NCBI RefSeq assembly: GCF_022539505.1
Contig: NC_061513.1
Coordinates: forward strand, 185,224,017 to 185,288,016
Direction of reading: 5' to 3'
Origin: Lolium rigidum
Taxonomy: Eukaryota > Streptophyta > Magnoliopsida > Poales > Poaceae
Length of the DNA stretch: 64,000 nt
Positions 31,955 to 45,060 of this stretch are shown here, in pieces. The first letter of the stretch is position 1. Every line of letters starts with the position of its first letter. The position numbers and the translations under genes were made by a program. Under the pieces are notes generated by a model. The model searched no databases, had not been told where the DNA came from, and worked only from the letters and a program-made list of their open reading frames with translations.

Positions 31955-34829
31955 GCCTCTCCCCCTTAAACTGAACTTCGTCCCGAAGTTCGAACGCTCT
32001 CATGTTTCGGAAGGTGAAACTGACTTAAACAGATCACGATCTCTTCCAAACTCCATGGCGATCTCCTTAGATATAATTAGATATATCCCTTATCCCGATC
32101 CTTCCTGGAGTCCTCTGATGTGATACTTCCTTCCATTTTATGATTTCTTCCAACACTATAAACTTATTGTCCTACTCTTCAAAGATCCTTGGATTAGAAC
32201 ATCTTATTATGCTAATAGACTTTACTATTGGTTGTGATGACAGATTCCTATCTGGGTACCCAAAACTTGGTTCTGCCAGCTGCGGTGATTCAAAGCTTAA
32301 TTCTAAAAGAATTGTTCAAGGTAGGGTATCTTTTTCCCTTACTAGCATAACTAAAGTAATGGTACTTAGTAAGGTATTTACAATAGATATGGTCTTGATG
32401 GTTTATTCCTTCGAATGGATTAGACTCATTTAGTCCATCCAATCATGGCTTCTAGTTTATGCTAGTTATCCTCTTTTTGGTTTCTTTAGGTTCCATGATA
32501 GAAATCTTCCTAATAAGCTTATGTTTAGGTATGGTCACACCCTTCGGTCTTTAGCCTTCTTAAGCTTTTAATTGTCCTCCGACACCTTCTTCATCCAACT
32601 TCATTATCCTAGACGTACACAAATTCTCTTAGTTTTGATTAATTAACAATTACCTGCACAAGTTAGGGTCCAACCCTTACTTCTTCGAGATATGAACCTC
32701 GGCTTCTGGTCTGACATCCTCCTGAGAATACTATTATATGGATACTTTCCAACAACCTTATAAAAATAAGATCGGACTTCCTCTCAGTTCAGACCTTCTT
32801 TGTCATACTACAAAGCATATTTTCATACTTCTCCTTCAGACTTCCTCTCCCCCTTGGAGTTTATTAATGATCTTTACTCCTATTCTTCTAATCATTAAAC
32901 TCCAAGGTTAGAAGATTGGTCTTGGTCTGGTTTTTAGTTTGTACTATTCTAAAGTCTCACGAAGAATTCTTTGCAGTGTATCCACACAGTTGTGGGTATC
33001 CAATGTGAATCCTCCGACTATATGTTTACCAGCTACAAAATACCAGCTGCGGAATCCCTCTTTCCTTTAGAGTGAAAGAATGATTAAGCTGCGGAATATC
33101 TGTTACCAGCTGAAGACTATCTAGCACCAGATGTGGCTTATTTAATACCAGTTGTGGACTATATATGGTTCTAGTCAACATCTACCTACCAGATGCGGAT
33201 ACTTTTATAATTTTAGTTAAGATCTATCTCATTTTCAATGCTTCCTCTTCATGTTTTCCTATATCAGTTGCGGTCTTATTATATCTGCTGTGACTTCACT
33301 TGTCCACTTTCCTTCTTCTAGGGTTTGTTTTGTAAGAAAACCACTTGTTGACACTATGAAAATAGTACCTTAAGTGACTTCACTAGCATTCTCTTCTTCC
33401 ATAATGAATATGGCTCCACTTCTACTGCTCCATATTCACTATTTTTCTCACTTCCATGGTACTTCCATGTTGAAGTACTCCTCAATTGAGGATAAAAGTG
33501 AGTTTTGATTAGTCCTTCTTTTAGATTATTGTGGTGGCTTCCCACAACTTTACTTCCTTCTTCTAGTGAACCTTCATTTTGTCTTCAAAATCTTCAGAAT
33601 TCGCCACTTCCTCACACAAATACCTTTACCCTCTAGACCTATAACATCAAGTAAGAGCTTGATATTGCAACATGCATTTGCATATCAAGGTCAAACTTCA
33701 TGTATGGATCTAGTCAAACAATGAAAATCCAATAAAATCCAAGAACATTCAGCTTTGTGCTTATAATACACATCTTTATATGCCCGAATATAATAGTTGG
33801 GTAAGACATCCCTAAACATCAGGATCAGATGTGTAGTATATAACACCACATAAGATAGGTTTAGGTTGTGATACTTAGCACATATATAGGGATTTCTACT
33901 ATTTGTCTCAATATTTACCTCAGTTGCTCACTTGCAATTAAATAAACTTGAGCAAATTGTTCCAAGATAGTTGTGGTCGACCTAATTTCCTTGGAAAGTG
34001 CTAACTTACCTTCCATTTAATTGAAAACTAACCTCACATGATCTCTCGAGGCTATAACATGGCTACTCTAGACACAAGATTGTTAGAATATACCACCTAT
34101 AACTCCAGGTTTTCTCTATGTGATATGCTCTAAATAAGCCTTCTTTAAACTAAGGACTATGGTTCTAGAATATTTGATATAGTTAACATGATTTTAAGGC
34201 CTAAGTTTTCGAACTATTCCTTAAATCCTACTCCTTATCATACTTCTGTTATCGTACTTATGATGTTCTACTCCATCACATCATGACTCTCAAGTGAATC
34301 ATATATGATTACCAAATCTACTATGAAAAGTGAATCTGTATAACTCCTATCACTCTTCCTTACCTCCTATGATTGACTCATCATAGGTATATCCTACCTC
34401 ATGTAACTTATTTTCATTACTTAATATCAGTCATTTGACATTTAAATTACTCTTACTTAACCTTAACTTGCATTGGTATACTTCTTCCAATAGGATATCT
34501 TCCTTATGGTTGTATCCTCTCTTTGGACTACCATGTATTGTATACCGATTGTGGTCTTCTACCACCCATTATCTTAAACTCCATTGGTGTTCTAGTTATT
34601 TGGAATGAAGCATGATAACTAATCAATTGTACTTAAGAAAGATAGATAAGAAAGATTGACTCAAGTGTGTCAGGATTATTCTCAAGTGAATACCCATCTC
34701 AAGTCAAAAGAATAATTGGTTTAGCATAGTTGACTTAGCTAATACAACTTCCTATAGACACTACCAAACCTATAGGTCTCCTTTAAAGGGTTTTAATCCT
34801 AGGGTCAAAGCATTTGCTCTGATACCAGC
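31955..34829 (-). other. LARD interior, non-coding
   Basis: 2875 bp with no frame above about 100 codons and no retrotransposon domain. It contains an 8-bp stem GAACTTCG-TCC-CGAAGTTC (31973-31991) beside the polypurine tract and a run of ACCAGCTGCGG/ACCAGATGTGG words (33030-33270). Such an element must borrow all enzymes from an autonomous partner. Confidence 0.8.
34816..34827 (-). promoter_or_regulatory. Primer binding site of the LARD element
   Basis: The complement reads TGGTATCAGAGC, matching the 3' end of initiator methionine tRNA, two bases from the LTR end. It fixes the minus orientation of the element. Confidence 0.9.
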
Positions 34830-37800
34830 TGTGGTGACCCAGCGTACCACTGCATGTTGTAGTACACAAGTCGTTGATATAACACAAGTGAAACACCGTT
34901 CCACTCACATTACATCCCTCAGAGTGGTACAACAGAAACATATGCGAGTCCAAGGTATGTCTATAGAAGGATACACCAGCTGTTTACAGTAAGATCAACA
35001 CAGACCTCCTACTTTACAGTGAGGTAAAACTTCAAATAAAGCTCCAGAAGAACGACTCGTAGCCTAACCTATTGCTAACTCAAGCTTAAGAGCTACTAGG
35101 CTGGCTATAGAACTCTAGCTACTTAGGTGCTAGGATTAGGGAAAGGTTCCCTTCTATTACTAGTCTAGGTTTCCACTCTAGTTGCTGTAGCAGTTGACTT
35201 CATTGACTTCTTTGCTTGGATTCTTCATCTTGTTGCAGTTGACTCCTTTGTCTTCGAGTTCCACGGTAGTTTCTCCTCCGGTGCCTCCATAGCTAAGCAG
35301 GGGATTTAAGAGTGGGATGAGTACGAGCGTACTCAGCAAGTTCATATTAGGGAATAGGTGTATCATGCACTAGCTACAGCCACGGACCGGAAAGTCATAG
35401 GCGAATGCAAGTTTTCATAATCATTTCTTCAAAAGGTTTATTTTATTCGAAAACTATGCCCGTCGCTCTTCACGAGTTGACTAGAACTTCATGGAATTCC
35501 TTTCCGCCGCGTTCGCAGCTTCCCTTCCCGGAACAGGGAGTGACAGATCACAATTCAGTATCCTCTGCATAGGTGCGTTACTTTTCCCATAAGAGAACTT
35601 AACCTTGTTGCCAACCGAGTAGCTTGCTCGTTCACACTTCCTTTGGTGTGAGGTCAGGTATAAGAACCAAGCCAATCACTGCCTTCTCCGTGACCCCGCA
35701 GACCCACCCTTTTGTAAGTCTGCCCTCCCCTATATCTATGGGTAGACCAACACAAGCACTTGTTCTCCCCTATACCGTTAAGGTAGACCGATCCGAACAA
35801 CTTATGTGCCCTGTCCTATACACCATAGATAGACCGATCCGGACAACCCTTACAATCCTTCATAGACCAATAATAAGTCTGCCCTCCCCTGTATCTAATG
35901 GTAGATTGTGACGGACCACATGTCCCCACCTTTACCAAAGATAGACCGATCCAGGCAACCCTTATTACTAGTCCGTTGGCATGCGAGATGGAAAAGATAC
36001 AGCTGACTTCCCTAGAGCCATTATAGATCTTATGGTTAACGCGATATGTACGGCGCTAGAATCACTGGACGGCATTGGTACTTAATCCTAGATGAATAGT
36101 ACCCGTGCAATGGAACCTCCACCAATCAACACATACCATGGTTCCATTGCCCACCACATAATCATATTCATAATTGTAAAATAATATTTGCTTTTCAATG
36201 CAAGAGTGATAAGTATAGTACTTTGCATATAATTTGATAAAAATAATCAAATGACATGAGCAAGCGATGAACTTGCCTTTCTTGACTGCAAGATTATGCA
36301 GGCAAAAGCTTCGATGCGTGAGAACTCCAAATTCTGAAATACCATCATTGTCCGATAAGGACAATGTTTAAAGAACTGGCAAAAATGCTATAATGCATAG
36401 TATGAGATGCAATCGCCCCGAGCGTAACCTAACCTCGATGATTTAGGTTTGATTGAGTTGTAAAGATCTCTTTAGGCGTGTTGCACTTTTAGGATGGTTC
36501 TCAAACAAGGTTGTTATTAGGGTTTGGTTATAAGACTAGCATATACAAGTGATATAATGCATCATAACAAACATACACACAAGGGAATGATGTTTGCATA
36601 ACAAATTAAGAGTAGTGGTCAGTATTAAGTTTTACAAGACATGGTTGATGGTTATTTATATTATACTTCAAAAGAATAACTTTTGAAGAACATGTTAAAC
36701 AGGAACAAGAACTACTATAAATAGGATCTAAGTGTTTCTAGGGTTTACTATTGGTTTCATTTAGTTCATTATTAGGGACCAGTTGGGTTCTTAAGTTGAA
36801 AGGGTTCTATAAGCAGCAAGTATTGGTAGGTTTATTACTATGGTTTCTCCTAAGCATTATATCAAAGGATGGTTATCAAGATGGTTCCATAAGTTAGCTA
36901 TTAGGGTTTACTATGGCTCCCCATTTTCTTTCCTAAGTAATCTCTAATGGTTCCTAAGCTAGGTGGTTTATTATTCCTAGCTAAGGTTTAGTTGAATAGG
37001 GACATATAATATGCATTACTACACAAGATTGGTATTAAGGTTCATCACTATGGTTCCACTAGGGTTTGATGGTTGAGGTTGAATTCCATGGTGTGATACT
37101 AAGTATGAGGATCAATGGTGCTGACATGTGGTAATAAGCTAGGGTTTATATCTAGGTGGCACTAACTCGGATCATATATGTGTTAACCCACAATGAAATA
37201 ATGAGTTCATGTGGATTGTTTTAGTCTTATTTTAGTAGATCATAAACATGGATTCATTTATTGCTTATTAGGGTTCTATATGTCAGGTAAATCTCACATG
37301 ATCACATGTGACACATAACTAGGGTTTTAGAATATAACTAAGGTGGAATGATCACATAAAATAATGGAATCCAAGTCTTGCTCAAATTAAAACTAGGATT
37401 TCTAAATTATGGTACAACTCTTAGAATTGATATTTGACAATATAGGTGTGGTTGCTAATTGTTTTGAAACAAAATTAATACTAGCCTTAGCATTTAATTA
37501 TTTGAAAGGTTTAAGATTTGAGACAAATACTAGTTAGGGTTTAATTTCCAGAATTAGGGTTCTATGTTGGTTATTTAACCTTTTAAATTATTAACTTGTT
37601 AAATAGAAAGGTTGAAGTAAATAATAACTTTGAAGTAGAAATAATAATGAATTTAAAATTATATTTTTTTAGACTTAATAAAATATGAAAATTACTATTA
37701 GGGTTTAGGTTTTTTTTAATTAATAGTTGAAGTAATGTTCAATTAGGGTTTTCGTATGATTAAGCATAACCATAAAGAAACAATTGTTGTATTATATGAA

Positions 37801-40800
37801 ATTTTATTACAAAATAATATTTACTACTTTCTTGATGTGAAAATAGAAACAATTATATTTTTAGTATTTAGGCCCTAATAGTTTAAGATTTAAAATTAAT
37901 CTTCTAAAATTTAGAGGAAAATTCATATTATTGTTCTTTTGAATTTTAAGTATTTGTTTTGTATTATTTTTATTTATAGATGTCATTGTCTGATACTCAC
38001 TTCGATTTATTGTTTTTTTATTTACTTTAATGTCTAAAAGGTTTTTCCTAAAAAAAAATAGACCAAGTGGTCTGTTGGGCTGGCCCAATGGCCTGGTCCA
38101 ACCGAGTTGGCCTGGTTGGCCTCGGTCGAAGACCACGACCCGACCCAACCCCCGCCACTCTCGCTCACCCCTCTCACACGCACGCACACGGTCACCGCTC
38201 TCACCTCTCTTCTCTCTCGCGACCGCCAAGCCCCTGCGGCGGCGCCGCTCGCCCCCGGCTGCTCCTGGCCAACCTCCGTACCATCTTGTTGGGGCTTTAT
38301 GTCTCCTCGACGAGCTCTACCTCCTCCCCTCTGTCGATTTGATCTTCGTGGTCAGAATCAGCCGCCCCCGACCCGGGAACCCTAGCTACTGCCGGTGGAG
38401 ATCCTGGCCACCGCCGTCGCTACTCCGGCCAGCTACGGCCCTCCATGCTACACCCTGACCTCCTCCACATAAACCCCATCGGCGCCCTTCTCTCCACGCC
38501 CCTGTAAATGTGCTCGACGGCAACCCAGGCTTGCGGATGGGCTCGGCTGTCGGCATGATTCCGGTGCTGCCACGCCGAGGCTGCTCTGGACGACGAGCAC
38601 GGTTCGTCATCCTCCACGATTTCTGCTTGGCGCTGGCAGGACGGTAGCAGTTGCTGCAACCCTGGCGCCCCTCCTGGCTTGCCCCGGCTTGCTCCAGATG
38701 CTGGTGATTACTTCCTCCTCGACGCCGGCTGGATGGCGTCTGCGACTGCAACCCCGGCGTCGACTGCTTCATCTCCTCCCTGGAATGCGCTGTGAGCTAT
38801 CTCCTTCCTTACTCCTCTGCCTATGGTCATAGTGCTATTTGTTGCAATATTGTTGAGTATACACCGCTCTCGGTGATGTTGTACTGGAGCTAAATTAGCC
38901 CGTTTGATTCAATTGGCTACTAGCTGCTCGTACTATGTTGGTACCCCACTTTGGATGATTTAATCATCCGCATACGATTGGCTTGTTGTGATAATGATAT
39001 AGCTCTTATCTACCGCGTATACACCGTATTGTTGCTCGAAGCAGCTCAGCTTCTACTACTTTAAATCCTTATTGAACTCAAATATGCTCGGAAAATCAAT
39101 TCATGGTTAGTACTTGTGCTGCTTGAGCAATACATGATGCTTGTTGGTTGGGTGGCAATTAAATGATTGCTTTAATTATGGCTATTCTTAGAGATAACTT
39201 GGTTGGCCTGGGATCATTTCCGGACCCCAAGTAATTCTCTGAAATTTATCTATATGGACACTCGGTTGTGCATGTGTAAGTGTGGTGCCCCTGTTTGGAT
39301 GGTTAATTCATCCAAGCATAATTATCTTGGTATAATAATTGGATGTTGCATGAATAGTTTGAGTTTAAGCAACAAGGTAGAGGTATTGATGCTTGATGAT
39401 TTACTTGATGGTTGGCTTGTATTTATGGATCTTGCTGCCTTTACAGATGGTTTCTCTTCCTTCTGAATATAAACTGATAAGAACATTACTATGCTTACTT
39501 CTTGGCCCAGCCAATGATGCAATAGGCTGAGGCAAAATATTGGATAAGACAAATACTATATCTTGGTTTTTAAATCTCCGTGATGACTCAGCATAGCACC
39601 TCTATGCCATTCTGAGAGGAATACATCTCTCTATCCTCCTAGGTAAAAACCTAGTCGAAGGGTAATTTGATGGAATGATTTTTATTCCTTTTGTTTTCCC
39701 CGCAGATTTGTATGCAACCTAAAGATAACATACCATGATCTATTAATGACAGTGATAAGCTTCTACCTGTTGCTTTCTGTATCCTGATCTTGCTCTTGTA
39801 GCCTCTGAGATACCCTTGGCATGCTTGGTCCTACTACCTTCTTGATAGCTCCTAATGATTTATTTGTTGATCTTGGATTCTAGTTGATATGCATGTATTC
39901 TGCTAGAACTGATGATATTATGAGGTGGATTTGGCTAGATGAACTACTGATTGATTTGGCTGAAGTGTGTGTGCTCAAAAGCTGTTGATACTGCATTTGT
40001 CAATGAAAAGAACAAAGGGTGCGGCTGGAGAGGTGTGTATGTGCTAGCAAAACTGCTAGTACTACTACTGTACTATTTATACTGCTGGGCTGCTGTTTGT
40101 GGTGTTGATAACACATGTGTTTGCATGTGTGTGTAAGCTGCTTGTAGTGACATCACCTGATAGTACAAGTTTCAATGTCGCCTCACTTTTCCCTTGTTGC
40201 AATCATACCACTGCCCTTGCCTTATCCATGAAAATATCTCTCCTTGGCTGTCAGTTTCCCTTTGTTTACTGAACTAGTAACATGTGAGCTCAATCATTGT
40301 CTAATGGACCATGTGTCTATGAATTAATTAGGCCTTGCTTAATTAATATGAGGCTTAAGGATAATTGTATTCAGATCATATTGACTTTTCCATGTCAATC
40401 ATGATTCATTTAATCAACTATGTGGCTTTTGAAGGATTCTAGCTAGATTAGAGGGATATGCCAATTGTTGCCTTGTTGCCTAAGAATGAATAGAATTATA
40501 TTATGGTTGCCTTACCATTCTCTGATGTGGATCAGCTGCTGCCACTTATTCCTGATGCCTACTTGTTGACTGTAGCCTTATGATCAAATTGATCCAAATT
40601 GACCCAAAACATACTTAGCTGATCCAAATGTTGCCTAAATATGAATAAATCCCTCTAATCACCATTTGAGGACTAGTACAAGTTCCTATTTCTCATTAGC
40701 TAGTCTCCGATATTAAAAATGTCTCCCAAATATGGAGACAGACATTTTAACATTAACCCAATGTTATTTCTTCTTTGTCTTTGCTTTATTTTTCTTTTGC

Positions 40801-41289
40801 AGGAAAAGAATAAGAAGATTGGAAGATATTTGGAAGATGAAGATTTAGTTTAGGATTTCCCCTTTTTATTACTTTTGTAATCTTCCATTTCTTTTCCAAC
40901 ATGTAATATCCAATAAATGTTGTAAAGGAAATACTTATGTGAAATATTATTTGTAATATTTGATTCTCATTTATATTTATATTTACTTTGTATTATATAA
41001 TTATTTAGAATTCAAATTCCAATTCAAATTACTATTTGAATTATGTCTTTCATATTTGAATTTGCATTCAAACTATTTCCGTTGAAAACATAATGAATAA
41101 ACAAAGGTCATGTCGAAATTTATCGCACTTGTGTCGATAACATACATCTATTCCATCGACACAAGAGAAACCTCGATCACTTTGTGTTTTTAGATGAACG
41201 CGCGAAAATTCCCCGGATTTTCTATGCATGAATGCAATGCACACTCTCGTGTTCTCTCTTTTTCTTGCCTCTAAACCTGGGATATTACA
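34830..41289 (-). repeat. LARD 5' LTR, uninterrupted
   Basis: 6460 bp with TG...CA ends. It keeps the empty target site CTACT (40065-40069) of the solo-LTR insertion seen in the other copy. GC-rich block at 38066-38790, hairpin near 41127-41162. Confidence 0.92.
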
Positions 41290-41294
41290 TTAAG

Positions 41295-42780
41295 TTCATT
41301 TGCTATAAGCTTTCGATACATAGTTACCAAGTCCTTTCGACCATGAGATCATGTAAATCACTTATGCCGGAAGGGTATATTGATTACATCAAACGCCATT
41401 GCGTAAATGGGTGGTTATAAAGGTGGGATTAGGTATCCGGAAAGTATGAGCTTGAGGCATATGGATCAACAGTGGGATTTGTCCATCCAGATGACGGATA
41501 GATATACTCTGGGCCCTCTCGGTGGAATGTCGTCTAAATTAGCTTGCAAGCATATGAATAGTTCATAAGAGACCATATACCACGGTACGAGTAAAGAGTA
41601 CTTGTCAGGAGACGAGGTTGAACAAGGTCTCGTGATACCGATGATCAAACCTCGGACAAGTAATATATAGCGAGACAAAGGGAATCGGTATCGTATGTAA
41701 ATGGTTCATTCGATCATAAGTCATCGTTGAATATGTGGGAGCCATTATGGATCTCCAGATCCCGCTATTGGTTATTGGTCGGAGAGAAGTCTCAACCATG
41801 TCTGCATAGTTCGCGAACCGTAGGGTGACACACTTAAGGTTTGATGTCGTTTGAGTAGATATGGAATTTGGAAATGGAGTTCAAAGTTTTGTTCGGAGTC
41901 TCGGATGGGATCCAGGACATCACGAGGAGTTCCGGAATGGTCCGGAGAATAAGATTCATATATAGGAAGTCATATTCCAAGTTTGGAAATGATCCGGTGC
42001 ATTTATGGAAGGTTCTAGAAAAGTCCGGAAGAAACGCACTATGGAAGGTGGAGTCCCGGAGGGACTCCACATCCATGGCCGGCCAAACCCTAGAGGGGGA
42101 GTCCCAGGTGGACTCCACCTATGGTGGCCAGCCATCCCCCACCAAGGAAAGGTGGGAATCCCACCTCAAGTGGGACTCCCTCCTTGGGCAGGTTTCCCAC
42201 CAAAGGTAGGTTTGCTTTTGGGTTCTTATTCGAAGACTTGGGATCCAACTCTTTGGGGATTCCACCTATATAATGAGGGGCATAGGGGAGGGGGCCGGCC
42301 AACTCAAGCCCACAAGCTGGCCGCCCCCCATAGCCGGCGCCATAGCCACCTCTCCCCAAACCCTAGCCGCCTCCTCCTCCACCGCAACTCCCGCATACGC
42401 TTAGGCGAAGCCCTGCCGGAGTTCTCCACCACCACCGCCACCACGCCGTCGTGCTGCCGGGATTCCGAGGAGGATCTACTACTTCCGCTGCCCGCTGGAA
42501 CGGGGAGAAAGACGTCGTCTTCATCAACACCGAACGTGTGACCGAGTACGGAGGTGCTGCCCGATTGTGGCACCGTCGAGATCAAGATCTTCTACGCGCT
42601 TTTGCAAGCGGCAAGTGATCGTCTACATCCACCACGAGATCTAATCTCGTTAAGCTTTGCGAATCTTCGAGGGTTAGTCTCATCATCTCCTCGTTGCTAC
42701 CGTCTACTAGATTAGATCTTGGCTTGGTTTTTGTTCTTGCCGTAGGAAAATTTTTGTTTTCTATGCTACGAATCCCATCA
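41295..42780 (+). repeat. Copia 5' LTR, second part
   Basis: Continues the LTR after the LARD and its TSD (41290-41294), ending AATCCCATCA at 42780. Together with 24030-24324 it gives an LTR of about 1.78 kb, like BARE/Angela. Confidence 0.95.
42267..42274 (+). promoter_or_regulatory. TATA box of the copia LTR
   Basis: TATATAAT in the context CCACC-TATATAAT-GAGGGG, about 510 bp before the LTR end, in the position expected for a BARE-type LTR promoter. The homologous 3' LTR copy lies beyond the window. Confidence 0.75.
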
Positions 42781-42781
42781 G

Positions 42782-42793
42782 TGGTATCAGAGC
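42782..42793 (+). promoter_or_regulatory. Primer binding site of the copia element
   Basis: TGGTATCAGAGC, complementary to initiator methionine tRNA, one base after the LTR end. It fixes plus orientation. Confidence 0.95.
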
Positions 42794-43977
42794 CGTGTCT
42801 ATGCATAGATTGGTTGCACGAGTAGAACACAATTGTTTTGTGGGCGTTGATGCTTTTGTTGTCTTTAGTCCGTGTACTTTGCATCTTGCGGCATAGTGGG
42901 ATGAAGCGGCTCGGGCAAACTTTACATGACCGCGTTCATGAGACTTGCCCCACGTTCGACATGCAACTTGTATTGCATAAGTGGCTTTGCGGGTGTCTGT
43001 CTCCCACTATAGTGAAGATCCAATTTACTCTTTCTATTGACAACAGTAGTATCACCGTTGTGGTTCATGTTCGTAAGTAGATTGGATCTTATGCGAAAAC
43101 CCTAAACCACGTAAAATATGCAAACCAATTAGAGGCGTCTAACTTGTTTTTGCAGGGTTTGGTGATGTGATATGGCCATAATGTGATGATGAATATGTAT
43201 GAGATGATCATTATTGTATTGTGGCAACCGGCAGGAGCCTTATGGTTGTCTTTAAATTTCATGTTGAGTAGTATTTCAAAGTAGTTGTAATAGTTGCTAC
43301 ATGGAGGACAATCATGAAGACGGCGCCATTGACCTTGGTGCTACACCGACGATGATGGAGATCATGCCCATTGATGATGGAGGATCATGTCCGTGCTTTG
43401 GAGATTTAGATCAAAGGCGCAAAGACAAAAGGGCCATATCATATCACATATGAATTGCATGTGATGTTAATCCTTTTATGCATCTTATATTGCTTAGATC
43501 GCGACGGTAGCATTATAAGATGATCCCTTTCACTAAATATCAAGATAATAAAGTGTTCATCCTTAGTATGCACCGTTGCTAAGACTTGTCGTTTCGAAGC
43601 ATCACGTGATGATCGGGTGTGATAGATTCGACATGTGCATACAACGGGTACAAGCCAGTTTTGTACACGTGGGTACTAAGGTTGCCTTGACGAGCCTAGC
43701 ATGTACAGACATGGTCTCGGAACACGGGATACCGAAAGGTAGAGCATGAGTCATATGATTGATATGATGAACACTTTGAGTGTTCGCCATTGAAATTACA
43801 TCTTGTTTGTGATGATCGGGCTTGGTGTGGTGGATTTGGTTCGTGTGATCACTAAGACAATGCGAGGGATATTGTTTTGAGTGGGAGTTCACCTAGTTTT
43901 TAATTTTGTTAAATTAAAATTTGAACTCAATTTGTCATAAACCTAGTCTAAACTATTGCAAATATATGTTGTAGATC
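42794..43977 (+). other. Copia untranslated leader
   Basis: About 1.18 kb between primer site and gag ATG, rich in short upstream ATGs and without a long frame. Long leaders of this kind are usual in BARE-type elements and would hold packaging/dimerisation signals; none can be pinned down here. Confidence 0.7.
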
Positions 43978-44820
43978 ATGGCGTCCCCATCAATCAATTT
44001 TAACCAGTTCCTAGAGAAAGAAAAGTTCAAAAGCAATGGTAGCAACTTCACCGACTGGTTCCGTCATGTGAGGATCTTCCTCAATGGCGGAAATCTGCAA
44101 TATGTGCTCGAAGCACCGCTAGGTCCCCCACCACCCCCTGAAGTGTGCGAGGAAGAAAAGAATGTTTTCGAGACACGTACCAAAGTGTACTCTCAAGTTC
44201 AGTGTGCCATCCTGTGCAGCCTAGAGGCAGAGCTTCAAAAGCGTTTTGAGCACCACGGCCCTTGTGAGATGATCCGTGAGCTCAAAGTTATCTTTGAAAC
44301 TTATGCGGCCGTGGAAAGCTATGAAGCCTCGAAGCAGTTCTTTGGCTGCATGATGGAAGAGGGCAGCTCCGTTAGTGAGCACGTGTTCGCTATGTCCGGA
44401 CACGCGAGGAAGCTCAGTGACTTGGGGATTGTGATCCCTAACCAGCTGGGTATTCATCGTGTTCTCCAATCACTGCCACCAAGTTACAAGAACTTCGTTA
44501 TGAACTACAATATGCAGAACATGAACAAGGAGTTACCTAAACTCTTCTCCATGCTGAAATCTGTTGAGGTTGAGATACAGAAAGAGCACCAAGTGTTGAT
44601 GGTCAATAAGACCACCAAGTTCAAGAAGCAGGGCAAACCTAAGAAGGACCTCAAGAAGGGTGGCAAGAAAGCTGCCGCGCATCCCGAGAAGCCTAAGGGT
44701 GGCCCTAAACCTCGATATCGACCGCTATTACCGCAATGGGAAGGGGCACTGGAAGCGGAATTGCTCCAAGTATCCGGCTGATCCGAAGAGCGGCCTTGTC
44801 AAGAAGAAGAAAGGTATATC
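43978..44820 (+). pseudogene. gag: Copia gag (capsid/nucleocapsid), frameshifted
   Basis: The frame from MASPSINFNQFLEKEK to about residue 240 is a typical UBN2-type gag: NGSNFTDWFRHVRIFLNGGN, LEAELQKRFE, YEASKQFFGCMMEEGSSVSE, VLQSLPPSYKNFV. Near 44710 the true reading shifts frame, so the open frame ends in unrelated residues. In the right frame the zinc knuckle reads DRYYRNGKGHWKRNC: only His and the last Cys of CX2CX4HX4C survive. Nucleic-acid binding should be lost. Confidence 0.9.
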
Positions 44821-44837
44821 TGATATACATATTATAG

Positions 44838-45050
44838 ATGTTTATCTCACTCGGTTCTCGTACTAGTGCCCGGGTATTTGATACTGGTTCGGTTGCTCAC
44901 ATTTGTAACTCGAAACAGGAACTACGGAATAAACGAAGCCTAGCGAGGGATGAAGTGACGATGCACGTTGGAAATGGATCCAAGGTCGATGTGATCGGCT
45001 GTCGGCACGCTCCCTCTACATCTACCATCGGGATTAGTTTTAGACCTTAA
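44838..45050 (+). pseudogene. Copia aspartic protease remnant
   Basis: Carries FDTGSVAHICNSKQEL, the usual D-T/S-G-S active site context, and the following VGNGSKVDVIG strand. Frameshifted against the gag frame before it and against the segment after it; ends in a stop at 45050. Confidence 0.8.
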
Positions 45051-45060
45051 TAATTGTTAT

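Larger units (their letters stand above)
24325..41289 (-). mobile_element. LARD-like retrotransposon with giant LTRs
   Basis: Two near-identical LTRs (24325-31954, including a 1.17 kb solo-LTR insertion, and 34830-41289, 6460 bp) enclose a 2.9 kb interior. Target duplication TTAAG at 24320-24324 and 41290-41294. Orientation is minus: the complement of GCTCTGATACCA (34816-34827) is the tRNA-iMet primer site TGGTATCAGAGC next to one LTR, and AAGGGGGAGAGGC (complement of 31955-31967) is the polypurine tract next to the other. The interior has no gag or pol. Long LTRs with a non-coding interior are the definition of LARDs such as barley Sukkula; the exact family is not certain. Confidence 0.92.

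Noticed and set aside
24030..42780. Possibility that the 24.3-31.9 and 34.8-41.3 kb repeats are a segmental duplication
   Set aside because: TG/CA ends, TTAAG target duplication, primer site and polypurine tract show they are the two LTRs of one element.
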